A stretch of 64,000 nt of DNA from Bacteroidaceae bacterium (lineage in GTDB: Bacteria > Bacteroidota > Bacteroidia > Bacteroidales > Bacteroidaceae). The stretch lies in NCBI GenBank assembly GCA_017965425.1, contig JAGCPY010000055.1, positions 1 to 64,000 of the forward strand, given 5' to 3'. Below the pieces are notes generated by a model. The model did no database searches and was not told where the DNA came from. It was given only the letters and a program-made list of their open reading frames with translations. The position numbers were made by a program, and so were the translations under genes. The stretch's first letter is position 1. The number at the start of each line of letters is the position of its first letter. Positions 52,556 to 60,817 of this stretch are shown here, piece by piece.

Positions 52556-55283
52556 ACATCGCATTGATTTCGCATTCATAATGTTCCAAGACAATGTTGC
52601 GCTTCACCTTGAGGTTAGGTGTCAGCTCACCGTTTTTGATGCTCAATGGGGTCTTGATGATGCGCCAGCGCTTCACCTGCTCAGGATGAGACAGCGACTG
52701 ATTCATCTTTTCAATATCATGCTGCATAGAATCCGTGGAACCTGTCGTCCAAAGAAGCGCCGCACAATAGGGTCGTTTTTCACCCACCAGCACAGCCTGA
52801 TCAACACATGGGATGTCCATCAACCGTTGCTCGATTTTCGTACAATTGATATTTTTACCGTAGGAAGTGATGAGCATATCCTTCTTTCGTCCTCTGATAT
52901 AGATGTGTCCATCGCTACCAACACTGCCCAGGTCGCCCGTGTGAAGTTCGCCGTTCTGGAAGGTGTCGCTCTCCAGTTTGTAATAACCCAATGCCACTTG
53001 CGGCCCTCGCACGACAAGCTCACCGTCAGGACGTACGCTGACGGAGGTATCAGGCAACGGTGTTCCGATGCTGGGGATAACATTATCCCCCAAACGGTTG
53101 AGAGTAATGAGCGGGGCTTCGGTCTGACCGTAGGCATTGTGAATCTCTATGCCCAAGCCTCTAAAGCGCAATAACAACTCTTCACTAATAGGGGCAGAAC
53201 CAACAAGCAGCTGTGAGCATTGGTCGAGTCCAGCTTTGCGGAGAACAATACGACGCAGGAACCCGCCCAAGAATTTTTTCATCCGACTATCGGGCATCCT
53301 TAGGTATTTCCGACCCAAGGGATTCTGCTCTATCTGTTCCCAAAGTTTTTCATAGAAACGAGGCACGGAAAAAAAGACTGTGGGGCGCACCTCGGGAAGG
53401 GCTTTGGTAAGCATCTGAAAGTCGTTCAAGTAGTATATCTTCGCTTTGCAGAGCATACAGTAAGGAGCATAAGCGGCAAGTATGCCTTCGACGACGTGGC
53501 TCATCGGCAGGAACGAAAGATAGCGCATCTCATGGTTGCGGTCATGCCATGAAAGCAAGTTTGTCAACACCTCGCCCATCCACTTCAGTTGGTTGAAGTT
53601 GAACATCACCCCCTTGGGCTCTCCGGTGGTGCCAGAAGTGTAGCGGATGGTGGCCAAGTGCCCCGCTCCAAGAGCGGGAATTGGACTATTCCGTTGTAGA
53701 GAAGCAGAAGGATTGCCTTTTCCTAAGCCGGCAAATAGGACAACCTGGACATCATGGTCATTGTCAATAGTAAAAGAAAAAACTCCCCCATCCCATGAAG
53801 AGTGGCCGGAGAAAGAGAGGTTGGCTTTAAGACTGTTCCAGACTCTTTCGTCGCCAACGAAGAACCAGCGGGCCCCACTCTTCTTCAGCAGAAGGGCAAT
53901 CTCGTTGGTCGGGGTCGTGTAATAGATGGGAACACTGACGGCACCTAACAGTCCGATTGCGTTGTCAAGGGCCGCGTGCTCCGTACAGTTGATGCCAGAG
54001 AGAGCCACCGTTTTGCCTTGCTTTACGCCAAGCTCTGTTAGTTTGCCTACGAAGTGATGAACAAGGTTGTTCATCTGCTTCCCAATCACCTTTTCCGTAC
54101 CTCGAGCTGATATATTATAATAGGTAATAGGGTAATGGCGGCTTTCGCGACGAATCACGGCTTGCTCAAAGATACTCTTATCCGACAGGCGCATGAAATT
54201 GTGACGACAAGCGAAGTCTAACATAATTGGTAAGAACTCGCGCCAGTTGAGGCAATAAGTACCTGTCAGCTGGTCTGTGTTGGTTCGGTCAAACACATGA
54301 TTATCGAAGAAATATGGCATCAAAGCCACGAAATTCGACAAAAGACTATGCCGTTTGGCATCCGTGCCGGAATTGTAACGACGTCCAATGGCGCACAAGA
54401 ACGGCAGGGGAAGGAAGAACGGTACAGGGAGATTGATCTGCAAGTGCTCCAAGGCCCACACACGAACAGCCTGCACCAACTCACCGACTTGCGGCAATTG
54501 ATTAAAAGGAGCCGTCAGATGGAAAGTCTTTCCTATGGCCAAGGGGCTCAATGTCAATGCCACCACTTGCTTTGCCACATAGTCCACGGGCACTACGTTC
54601 ACAGTCTGTGTTCTACTGACTGGCAAGCACCTAAGCTTCCCCTGGAGCATCTGTTTCAGCACATAATAAACGGTGTTGAAATTGCGGGTGCGCCCCGTCT
54701 GACAGTTGCCTACAATCATGCCTGGACGGCAAACAATCAGAGGTAAGGATGTTGCTCTTACCACGCGTTCCGCCTCGGCCTTGCTCTGCTCGTAGAGACT
54801 ATAGTATGAACTGATGGGATGATAATCCTCCATGATGAGTCCGCTTCGAGTTCCGGCCACGTAAGCTGTGGAAATATACGTGAAGCACTTCAGGTACGGC
54901 ATCTGCTCAGACAGCTTAACCATGTGGTCGGTGCCAATAACGTTCATTCGCCAGAGGTCATCTTTGGATTTCTGAATGCCCGTTTCTGCCGCACAGTGGA
55001 TTACATAGGTGGTCTCTGCAACCAAAGTGGTACGTTCCTCATCGTTCAGAGCCAGACCGTCCTCCATAATATCACCCACTACGGGCTGCACCCGCAGACC
55101 GATGGCATTGGCGAGGACATCGTCTTCCCACCACAAAGCATACAGGCGATTTACAGCCTCTGTTTCTGAAGCTGCCCGCACCAACACACGAATGAGACTG
55201 TCGGAGGTCATGAGCAGCTGATGCACGATTTCCGTACCCAAAAGCCCGGTACCACCTGTTATGAAAAACGTTCGTTCAGCCAT
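52545..55283 (-). CDS. Fusion of acyl (thioester) reductase and AMP-dependent acyl ligase
   Basis: 912 residues. The N-terminal 1-375 is an extended SDR of the fatty acyl/thioester reductase type: TGGTGLLG at 9-16, HCAAETG near 97, STAYVAGT near 138-145, and catalytic Tyr164 and Lys168 (YEQSK). From about 390 an ANL adenylating enzyme follows, with the ATP loop YTSGTTGEPKG near 548, the NAYGQTEAP block, TGDLG and RGRKKDMLITSYGKN. Such ligases activate long-chain acids. Carboxylic acid reductases use the order ligase-carrier-reductase; here it is reversed with no carrier domain. The segment before the ATP loop contains GC-rich palindromic DNA (NSPIPALGAG). Probably makes fatty aldehyde or alcohol from acyl substrates (inference). 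Confidence 0.85.
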   Translation of the reverse strand: MAERTFFITGGTGLLGTEIVHQLLMTSDSLIRVLVRAASETEAVNRLYALWWEDDVLANAIGLRVQPVVGDIMEDGLALNDEERTTLVAETTYVIHCAAETGIQKSKDDLWRMNVIGTDHMVKLSEQMPYLKCFTYISTAYVAGTRSGLIMEDYHPISSYYSLYEQSKAEAERVVRATSLPLIVCRPGMIVGNCQTGRTRNFNTVYYVLKQMLQGKLRCLPVSRTQTVNVVPVDYVAKQVVALTLSPLAIGKTFHLTAPFNQLPQVGELVQAVRVWALEHLQINLPVPFFLPLPFLCAIGRRYNSGTDAKRHSLLSNFVALMPYFFDNHVFDRTNTDQLTGTYCLNWREFLPIMLDFACRHNFMRLSDKSIFEQAVIRRESRHYPITYYNISARGTEKVIGKQMNNLVHHFVGKLTELGVKQGKTVALSGINCTEHAALDNAIGLLGAVSVPIYYTTPTNEIALLLKKSGARWFFVGDERVWNSLKANLSFSGHSSWDGGVFSFTIDNDHDVQVVLFAGLGKGNPSASLQRNSPIPALGAGHLATIRYTSGTTGEPKGVMFNFNQLKWMGEVLTNLLSWHDRNHEMRYLSFLPMSHVVEGILAAYAPYCMLCKAKIYYLNDFQMLTKALPEVRPTVFFSVPRFYEKLWEQIEQNPLGRKYLRMPDSRMKKFLGGFLRRIVLRKAGLDQCSQLLVGSAPISEELLLRFRGLGIEIHNAYGQTEAPLITLNRLGDNVIPSIGTPLPDTSVSVRPDGELVVRGPQVALGYYKLESDTFQNGELHTGDLGSVGSDGHIYIRGRKKDMLITSYGKNINCTKIEQRLMDIPCVDQAVLVGEKRPYCAALLWTTGSTDSMQHDIEKMNQSLSHPEQVKRWRIIKTPLSIKNGELTPNLKVKRNIVLEHYECEINAMYAN
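53662..53678. repeat. Mini-palindrome inside the reductase-ligase gene
   Basis: Perfect CCCGCTC - CAA - GAGCGGG hairpin coding part of a non-conserved loop just before the adenylation P-loop. Confidence 0.6.
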
Positions 55284-56620
55284 GTGGCAAAGAATTGGGT
55301 CATCAGATGAGTCTTGTTTTTGTATTCGGCTAAATGACGGTTGATGAGTTCGGCAATCTGCTCCCGATGCTCATCTACCATGTGGAGTGAAGCAATAACC
55401 ACTGCACCCAGCTGTGAGTCATCAACCCGATGCAGGTAATCACGGTCGAGTTCCGTTTCCCGAATTACTCCATCCAAACGAGCATCGAAAGAAACGGCCA
55501 CAATGGGGATACGGCGCTCCATGCTCAGCACAGCCGCATGGTAGCGCGAGGTGACGAGTACGGACAGTTGCCGCAACAGCCCCGTCATCAAAAACACATC
55601 ACAGGTCAGCGAGGTATGGAATGCATGACGACCTTGTATCTTCTCTGCCAACGACCTACAGGCTTTTGAATCGAGTTTCTCCATTCCCAAGACAACCACG
55701 AAGGCATCATGCTCCTGCTGGTAATGGTTCACGGCTGTAGCCATCTCTTCTAGGTAGTGCTGAAATTTCAAGCGGCGCTCCTTATTGTCGCTGAAGAAAT
55801 ACATCTTATCATATTGCAACTCATGGTTGCCTGTCAAAGAGGCTTTCAGCCATTGCCACAATGACGGACGAACTGGCCAGCAAAATGGATTGATAACAGC
55901 CACGCCCATCAGCGGTTGCTGACCATCCCAACCGTCGGCCATCAGTTGCTCACGTGCCATAGCCTCACCTTCTGAAGTTTGGAAAGTCCAGGCTGTATCA
56001 GTACCCACATGGCCATGTAGTCCTAAATCCTGCAGATTCTTGAGAGAAGCTTCTGTACGAACAATGAAATAGGTGTCACGGCACAAGTCGCGACTAAGAC
56101 TTGCCAACCAACCATCCACACGACCGACTTCAGAACCATAAGCGATACAAGGCTTTCCCTGCCGACGCATGATACCCGCCGCCTCACAATAAAACATGCA
56201 GAGGGCGTCAGCGAAGGTACGCGTCAGCGTGGAGCCTTCACAGAGCACGGCCACGTGGTTTCGCGACAAGGCCCGCAACAACGAAAAGAAGAATAACGTG
56301 CTAAACTTGAAAAGTCGTATTGACTTGGAAAAATAGCCTTCCACATTCTCTGTGTTGAGGGTCATCACCGTAAGTTCCACCGCCTGAGTCGGGAATGCCT
56401 GCTCAAGTTGTTGGGTCAGTGCCACAACGCGCGCGTCGGCACCAGTGTTACGTGCACCGTTGTAACCTACGAGCAGCACCTTCAGTTTCTTCCCCTTACT
56501 CCACTCATCATAGCTACATAAGCCGAAATGAGAAAGAAGTTTTGCGAAAGCCGATAGCCAAACGATCAATCGTACAAAGTATGAAAGAAGTCTATCCAAA
56601 ATTATTATTATGCGTTTCAC
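55259..56620 (-). CDS. Polysaccharide pyruvyl transferase-like protein
   Basis: 453 residues from a GTG at 56620, 10 bp after the ZIP gene; an ATG at 56647 (adding nine residues read out of frame from the ZIP end) is the alternative. A hydrophobic N-terminus (about 5-30) is followed by VLLVGYNGARNTGADARVVAL, the start of the pyruvyl-transferase (CsaB/WcaK-like) fold, then CEGSTLTRTFADALCMF, KPCIAYGSEVG and VTSRYHAAVLSMERRIPIVAVSFD. Members add pyruvate ketals to glycans, though some only share the fold. It overlaps the reductase-ligase gene by 25 bp, so both are in one operon. Confidence 0.8.
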   Translation of the reverse strand: MKRIIIILDRLLSYFVRLIVWLSAFAKLLSHFGLCSYDEWSKGKKLKVLLVGYNGARNTGADARVVALTQQLEQAFPTQAVELTVMTLNTENVEGYFSKSIRLFKFSTLFFFSLLRALSRNHVAVLCEGSTLTRTFADALCMFYCEAAGIMRRQGKPCIAYGSEVGRVDGWLASLSRDLCRDTYFIVRTEASLKNLQDLGLHGHVGTDTAWTFQTSEGEAMAREQLMADGWDGQQPLMGVAVINPFCWPVRPSLWQWLKASLTGNHELQYDKMYFFSDNKERRLKFQHYLEEMATAVNHYQQEHDAFVVVLGMEKLDSKACRSLAEKIQGRHAFHTSLTCDVFLMTGLLRQLSVLVTSRYHAAVLSMERRIPIVAVSFDARLDGVIRETELDRDYLHRVDDSQLGAVVIASLHMVDEHREQIAELINRHLAEYKNKTHLMTQFFATWLNERFS

Positions 56621-56630
56621 CAATCTTATC

Positions 56631-57407
56631 CTACCCCAACACCACATCTAGCACCATCATCAGGACGAAACCGACGGCAAAGCCAATGGTGCTAAGATTA
56701 GAGTGAGCACCTTCGCTGGCTTCGGGAATGAGTTCTTCCACGACGACATAAATCATGGCACCTGCAGCAAAAGCCAACATATACGGCAAGACAGGTGCCA
56801 TCAACGTGGCCAACAGCACCACAACCAGACCACCAAGAGGTTCCACAGCTCCGCTCAGACTGCCTATCATAAATGAACGCCATCTGCTATTACCTGAAGC
56901 TCGCATTGGCATTGAGATAATAGCCCCCTCAGGAATGTTCTGGATGGCGATGCCTATGCTAACTGCCAAAGCGCTCGCCAATGATAGTTCTTCTGCACCT
57001 TGCTCAGCCCCAGCAAATACAACACCGACGGCCATGCCTTCAGGCAAATTATGAATGGTGACAGCCAATGCCAACATTGCAGTGCGAGACAGATGGGAAC
57101 GGAGTCCTTCTGGTTTCTCGGTGCCTAAATGAAGGTGGGGCGTCAATTCGTCAAGTAAGAGTAGAAAAACCATCCCCAGTAGGAATCCCACGGCTGCGGG
57201 AAGTACAGCCCAAACTCCCCTATCCGTTTCCATCTCCATAGCAGGGATAAGTAATGACCAAACAGAAGCGGCTACCATTACACCCGAAGCAAAGCCCAAC
57301 AGCGTTTTTTGAAGCCGAGGCGACATCTCGTCCTTCATCAGAAAGACGAATGCCGCCCCGAACATGGTTCCCAGCAAAGGGATGAGCAACCCTATGATTA
57401 GTGTCAT
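56631..57407 (-). CDS. ZIP-family metal transporter
   Basis: 258 residues from the ATG at 57407; upstream extension of the frame lies within the MBL-rubredoxin gene. Eight predicted membrane helices. ZIP signature residues: TIHNLPEGMAVG in helix 4 and IQNIPEGAIISMPM in helix 5, with the His/Glu metal ligands, and a histidine-containing loop (ELTPHLHLG) after helix 3. It imports zinc or other divalent cations. It is 4 bp after the MBL-rubredoxin gene and just before the pyruvyl-transferase-like gene. Confidence 0.9.
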   Translation of the reverse strand: MTLIIGLLIPLLGTMFGAAFVFLMKDEMSPRLQKTLLGFASGVMVAASVWSLLIPAMEMETDRGVWAVLPAAVGFLLGMVFLLLLDELTPHLHLGTEKPEGLRSHLSRTAMLALAVTIHNLPEGMAVGVVFAGAEQGAEELSLASALAVSIGIAIQNIPEGAIISMPMRASGNSRWRSFMIGSLSGAVEPLGGLVVVLLATLMAPVLPYMLAFAAGAMIYVVVEELIPEASEGAHSNLSTIGFAVGFVLMMVLDVVLG

Positions 57408-57411
57408 ATTG

Positions 57412-58353
57412 CTATGCTCTGTTGAACTTCTCCTTGCTCTGCTTACAACGTGGGCAACGCCAATCAGCTGGCAGGTCTTCGAAGGCCACTCCATCGTGCT
57501 CAGCCGGGTCATAAACATAACCGCAGATGGAGCATACATATTTGTCAGATGCGGCTTTCTTAGAAAAATCCACCTCTGCCAAAACGGTGGGCACAGGATG
57601 GTCAAGATCCATCACGCGTTTGGCTTCCAAGTTTTCATAGCCCTGGGGTGAGTGGGTAGAAAGATAGACGGTGGGGTGATTCCGAACGAACTCGCGAACA
57701 CGGTCAAGCGTCTCACGGGCTGCGGTCAAGTCGTCAAAAACGATAGAAAGTTTGTTCTCATAAAGGGCTTCATCCACGTATGTGACATCGCCCTGAAACA
57801 TATAGAACAAACCACTATCCTCGACAACTACAATGCTGTTACCATTCGTATGACCTTTTGCCTTGATAAAGTAAATGCCATCAGCAATCTTCTGACTGGC
57901 AGGGAAATTGAAGAACGCTCCATCCGTAAATGTGACAGGCACAAGATTGGGAATGCCCTTGAGTTCTTCGGCTCCCATTTCATCGGCATTCACAAAGATC
58001 TGGGCATTAGGGAATGAACGCAGTTCGCCAGAATGGTCACCATGTTTGTGAGTCAATAGGATCTTAGTTACCTGATCTGGCTTGTAACCCAAATCGGACA
58101 GCGCATCCATATAGTCACAGATGGTTTTTCCGAGATAAGCCATAGCACTTTCTTCGGGTGCCCCTTCCGGGAATCCAGCGGGCAAGCCCGTGTCCACGAG
58201 AATCACCTCTGAACCGGTGTCGATTACATAGTTCTGCAAACTACCACGATAGCGAACGTTGATGTCAAACTTGTCTGCACCGTCTTCACCACCTAAGACA
58301 AAAGGCTGTGTATAGTAGCCGTCTCGTCTGAATTTTACTGCTTTTATTTCCAT
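57412..58353 (-). CDS. MBL-fold hydrolase fused to rubredoxin
   Basis: 313 residues from the ATG at 58353 (a TTG two codons earlier is rejected). Metallo-beta-lactamase domain about 1-260 with [10 protein letters not shown] (HxHxDH), a later GHTNGN His and FQGDVTY Asp. Then a rubredoxin domain (about 270-313) with [10 protein letters not shown] and CPRCK, binding one iron. The mix recalls flavodiiron-type systems, but no flavodoxin domain is present and the MBL part resembles the glyoxalase II/lactonase kind. A free rubredoxin gene lies directly upstream. Probably part of an oxygen or peroxide detoxification chain (inference). Confidence 0.87.
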   Translation of the reverse strand: MEIKAVKFRRDGYYTQPFVLGGEDGADKFDINVRYRGSLQNYVIDTGSEVILVDTGLPAGFPEGAPEESAMAYLGKTICDYMDALSDLGYKPDQVTKILLTHKHGDHSGELRSFPNAQIFVNADEMGAEELKGIPNLVPVTFTDGAFFNFPASQKIADGIYFIKAKGHTNGNSIVVVEDSGLFYMFQGDVTYVDEALYENKLSIVFDDLTAARETLDRVREFVRNHPTVYLSTHSPQGYENLEAKRVMDLDHPVPTVLAEVDFSKKAASDKYVCSICGYVYDPAEHDGVAFEDLPADWRCPRCKQSKEKFNRA

Positions 58354-58365
58354 AACCAACTAAAT

Positions 58366-58527
58366 TTATTCTTCTACTAGTACAAAATTCTCTTTTTTTC
58401 GCTTACAGCGGGGGCATCTCCATGTCTCGGGCAAGACTTTGAACGGAGTACCAGGAGAAATCCCCTGCTTGGGATCTCCGACTTCAGGGTTATAGATGTA
58501 CTTGCAGGGACATTTGAATTTTGCCAT
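58366..58527 (-). CDS. Rubredoxin
   Basis: 53 residues; begins MAKFKCPCKYIYNPEVGDP and contains PETWRCPRCKRKKENF. The four cysteines (Cys6-x-Cys8 and CPRC) fit rubredoxin, but the first pair is CPC with one residue between instead of CxxC, which is odd. A one-iron electron carrier in the cytoplasm, 12 bp upstream of the MBL-rubredoxin gene and likely its redox partner or a truncated duplicate of its rubredoxin domain. Confidence 0.8.
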   Translation of the reverse strand: MAKFKCPCKYIYNPEVGDPKQGISPGTPFKVLPETWRCPRCKRKKENFVLVEE

Positions 58528-58688
58528 AAGTCTAAAGTTTTGTTAAGATTGTTTTGAAAGAGGAAAAGAGAGAAAGAGAGGGAGTTTATCTTAACAGAAA
58601 ACATTCACCTCTGTTCATTCTCCCTTTGTAAAGCTATTAGCATTTTGTATGCTGCAAGATGAAAGGTCTTCCTCGAAGCCAATAATAA

Positions 58689-58862
58689 TTACTCAACCGG
58701 AGCCCATTTACAATGGACAGGGGACACGATGGTGCCCTCCTTCTTCAGCTCGGCGAAAGCTTTATCGACCTCCTTTCGACCTACGCCCATAATCTTTGTC
58801 ACTTCACCTGCGGAGACGGGCTTTCCTGCCTCTCGCATACAATGTAATACTTGTTCTTTCAT
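58689..58862 (-). CDS. Small winged-helix-like protein, 57 aa
   Basis: 57 residues, MKEQVLHCMREAGKPVSAGE followed by VTKIMGVGRKEVDKAFAELKKEG, which fits a compact winged helix (three helices and a short wing, ending VHCKWAPVE). Found 5 bp downstream of the PNPOx-like gene on the same strand. It could be a DNA-binding regulator of the redox group or a transcription-factor fragment. The Cys residues (Cys8 and Cys52) could be redox-sensitive. The next 161 bp to the rubredoxin gene hold nothing else. Confidence 0.7.
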   Translation of the reverse strand: MKEQVLHCMREAGKPVSAGEVTKIMGVGRKEVDKAFAELKKEGTIVSPVHCKWAPVE

Positions 58863-58867
58863 AAAAC

Positions 58868-59305
58868 TTAAAATGTAATGGTTTCCACCAACTCCATCAT
58901 CTTGAAGAAATCTGCCTTGGCATCTTTCAAGTAGTACATCACACCGTTCTCACCATTCTCACCAAGAGCTGGTTTCAAGACGGGCATCTTATCCACAAGT
59001 GCCTTGCCAACTTCGGGACGGGTGTCCTCCACGAGTTTACACTCGATGCGAAGTGTCTGACCCTTAAAAGCACAAATCTCGGCTCTACAGTTGGCAGCAA
59101 TTTGACGGGTGGCGTTGGTCTTACCGAAAGCCATGATATAAATCTTCTCTTCAAAGAAAAGCATTGCACCATAGGGGCGCACACGAGGCTGGTCGCCCTC
59201 AACTGTTGCGAGATAGAATGTTCCTGATTTCTCCAGAAAATCGTACACTTTCTTTACATCTTCCATTTGCTTGTTTTTTATAAGGTTATCAAAAAAATCA
59301 CTCAT
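58868..59305 (-). CDS. Pyridoxamine 5'-phosphate oxidase-like flavoprotein
   Basis: 145 residues. Split-barrel FMN-binding pattern: DFLEKSGTFYLATVEGDQPRVRPYGAM, then KIYIMAFGKTNATRQIAANCRAEICAF. Bacterial members of this small group bind FMN, F420 or haem and often serve stress or detoxification roles; which one applies here is not clear. The ATG at 59305 overlaps the ferritin-like gene's stop by 4 bp (ATGA); Met14 (59266) is an alternative start fitting the domain edge. Confidence 0.85.
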   Translation of the reverse strand: MSDFFDNLIKNKQMEDVKKVYDFLEKSGTFYLATVEGDQPRVRPYGAMLFFEEKIYIMAFGKTNATRQIAANCRAEICAFKGQTLRIECKLVEDTRPEVGKALVDKMPVLKPALGENGENGVMYYLKDAKADFFKMMELVETITF

Positions 59306-59760
59306 ACGGCCATCTTGACGAGCCAGGGCTTACCACCAATACAATTGATGAGCCCCAGCTGTTCCTCACTCCAGAACATGTCCTCTTCTTCGTCTTTTAA
59401 ATACTCCTTCATCATATCGAATGTAATCAGGTCGTCCTTGATGCCGTCAATGCACTTGCGCAACAGTTCAATGCCTTCAACAGACACTTGGAAGTCTGCC
59501 TTTAGGAACTCGATGGGATCCTGATACAGCGTTTGAGCCTCAACAGCTTCCTGCTTGAGCTCACCGCCCAGATCCAGAAGACGATCGATAAACCTGTTCA
59601 CAAAGCCAGCCTCTTCATCCGCATGTTCTAAGTATTTCTTCTCTAATTTTTTGAAGCCAAGCGATCCGAAAATTTTACCTTGCAACTTATGCTGAAACGA
59701 TTGAGCGTTCAGGTTGGTAACGAAAAATTGAAGGGCTTCGATTGATTTGTTTTTGTCCAT
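59302..59760 (-). CDS. Ferritin-like protein
   Basis: 152 residues from the ATG at 59760. A four-helix-bundle pattern with iron-ligand type residues: KYLEHADEEAGFVNRFIDRLLDLGG in helix 2 and DMMKEYLKDEEEDMFWSEEQ in helix 4, resembling bacterioferritin/Dps-like proteins of Bacteroidota. Likely stores or detoxifies iron under oxidative stress. First gene of a minus-strand operon with a near-consensus promoter, divergent from an AraC regulator. Confidence 0.82.
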   Translation of the reverse strand: MDKNKSIEALQFFVTNLNAQSFQHKLQGKIFGSLGFKKLEKKYLEHADEEAGFVNRFIDRLLDLGGELKQEAVEAQTLYQDPIEFLKADFQVSVEGIELLRKCIDGIKDDLITFDMMKEYLKDEEEDMFWSEEQLGLINCIGGKPWLVKMAV

Positions 59761-59812
59761 AATCTGATAATTATTAGTAGTAAAACATAGTATTGTTTTT
59801 ATATTTTGGTCA

Positions 59813-59844
59813 CAAAGATATATAGAAATGCAGGGATGACCAAA
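59813..59844 (-). promoter_or_regulatory. Promoter of the ferritin/redox operon
   Basis: Minus-strand TTTG (plus 59841-59844), 20-bp spacer, TATCTTTG (plus 59813-59820). The leader to the ATG at 59760 is about 50 nt. A plus-strand TACATTTG at 59898-59905 may serve the divergent AraC gene, although its -33 is poor. Confidence 0.7.
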
Positions 59845-59934
59845 GCTGAAACAAACGAAAATGTATCTCAAACAACACAAAGTTAAAATAATCTTTGTAC
59901 ATTTGCAACCACAAACTAATGAACATATACATTT

Positions 59935-60807
59935 ATGTACAGATTATCCGAGTTTTTTTGCCAAGTATTAGGAGTGCACATGCCAGAGGACTGGAAGTTA
60001 TTATGTGTGGAGTCAGATGCCGAAAAGACTTTTATGACCAACCAAATGCAGGATTCTTTAGACTGCTATACATTCACATTGGTATGCCAAGGCTGGGTCA
60101 CTATCGTATATAATGGTAAGGAAATGACGCTCAATAGAAACGATCTCTATACTTATACTCCTGGTTTCCTCGTCACTATCGTTAGTGCATCAGAGGATTA
60201 TCATTCTGTTTGCCTCATGGCAGAGGAAGATTTGACTTTAGAGACCCCCGTCGTTCGCAACATTATCCGCGCGGCTTATTTCCCCTTCGTGGAAATGCAG
60301 GAACCCAAGCTGACACTCTCTGAAGATAATGCCGAAAAACTCTGCCGACGAATGAAAGACATTATCGAATGCCAGCAGAGTGATCACCTCTTCCGTGATG
60401 ATCTCTTACGCCTACTTTATGCAGCATTCCTGCTTGACCTGCTTAACATTCAGGAACATAGTATTGCCCGGCATCATATATCGGAGCGCAGTGAAGAGTT
60501 ATTCCTTGGTTTCATCCGTTTGTTGCCCCTTCACTTTGCGGAGCACCACGACATACCTTTCTATGCGAATCAACTCAGTATCACACCTATCTATCTTTCG
60601 CGCATTGTCAAGCAAATCACAGGGCGTACAGTTGTTGAATACATCAACCAAATGCTCTTAATGGAAGCCTCATGGCTGCTGCTAACCACACGTCTCACCA
60701 TCAACCAGATCGCGGACAGACTCCATTTTTCCAGCCACGCCAGCTTTATCCGCTTTTTCACACGCATGAAAAGTATTACTCCAAAGCAATACCGAATGAG
60801 AAAATAG
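59935..60807 (+). CDS. AraC-family transcriptional regulator
   Basis: 290 residues. The N-terminal half is a cupin-like sensing domain (about 20-170, VTIVYNGKEMTLNRNDLYTYTPG). The C-terminal 100 residues hold the two AraC helix-turn-helix units: IPFYANQLSITPIYLSRIVKQITGRTVVEYI and LTINQIADRLHFSSHASFIRFFTRMKSITPKQYR. Divergently placed 174 bp from the ferritin gene, so it is the natural candidate regulator of that redox operon. The ligand is unknown. Confidence 0.9.
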   Translation: MYRLSEFFCQVLGVHMPEDWKLLCVESDAEKTFMTNQMQDSLDCYTFTLVCQGWVTIVYNGKEMTLNRNDLYTYTPGFLVTIVSASEDYHSVCLMAEEDLTLETPVVRNIIRAAYFPFVEMQEPKLTLSEDNAEKLCRRMKDIIECQQSDHLFRDDLLRLLYAAFLLDLLNIQEHSIARHHISERSEELFLGFIRLLPLHFAEHHDIPFYANQLSITPIYLSRIVKQITGRTVVEYINQMLLMEASWLLLTTRLTINQIADRLHFSSHASFIRFFTRMKSITPKQYRMRK

Positions 60808-60817
60808 CAGAAGGAAG

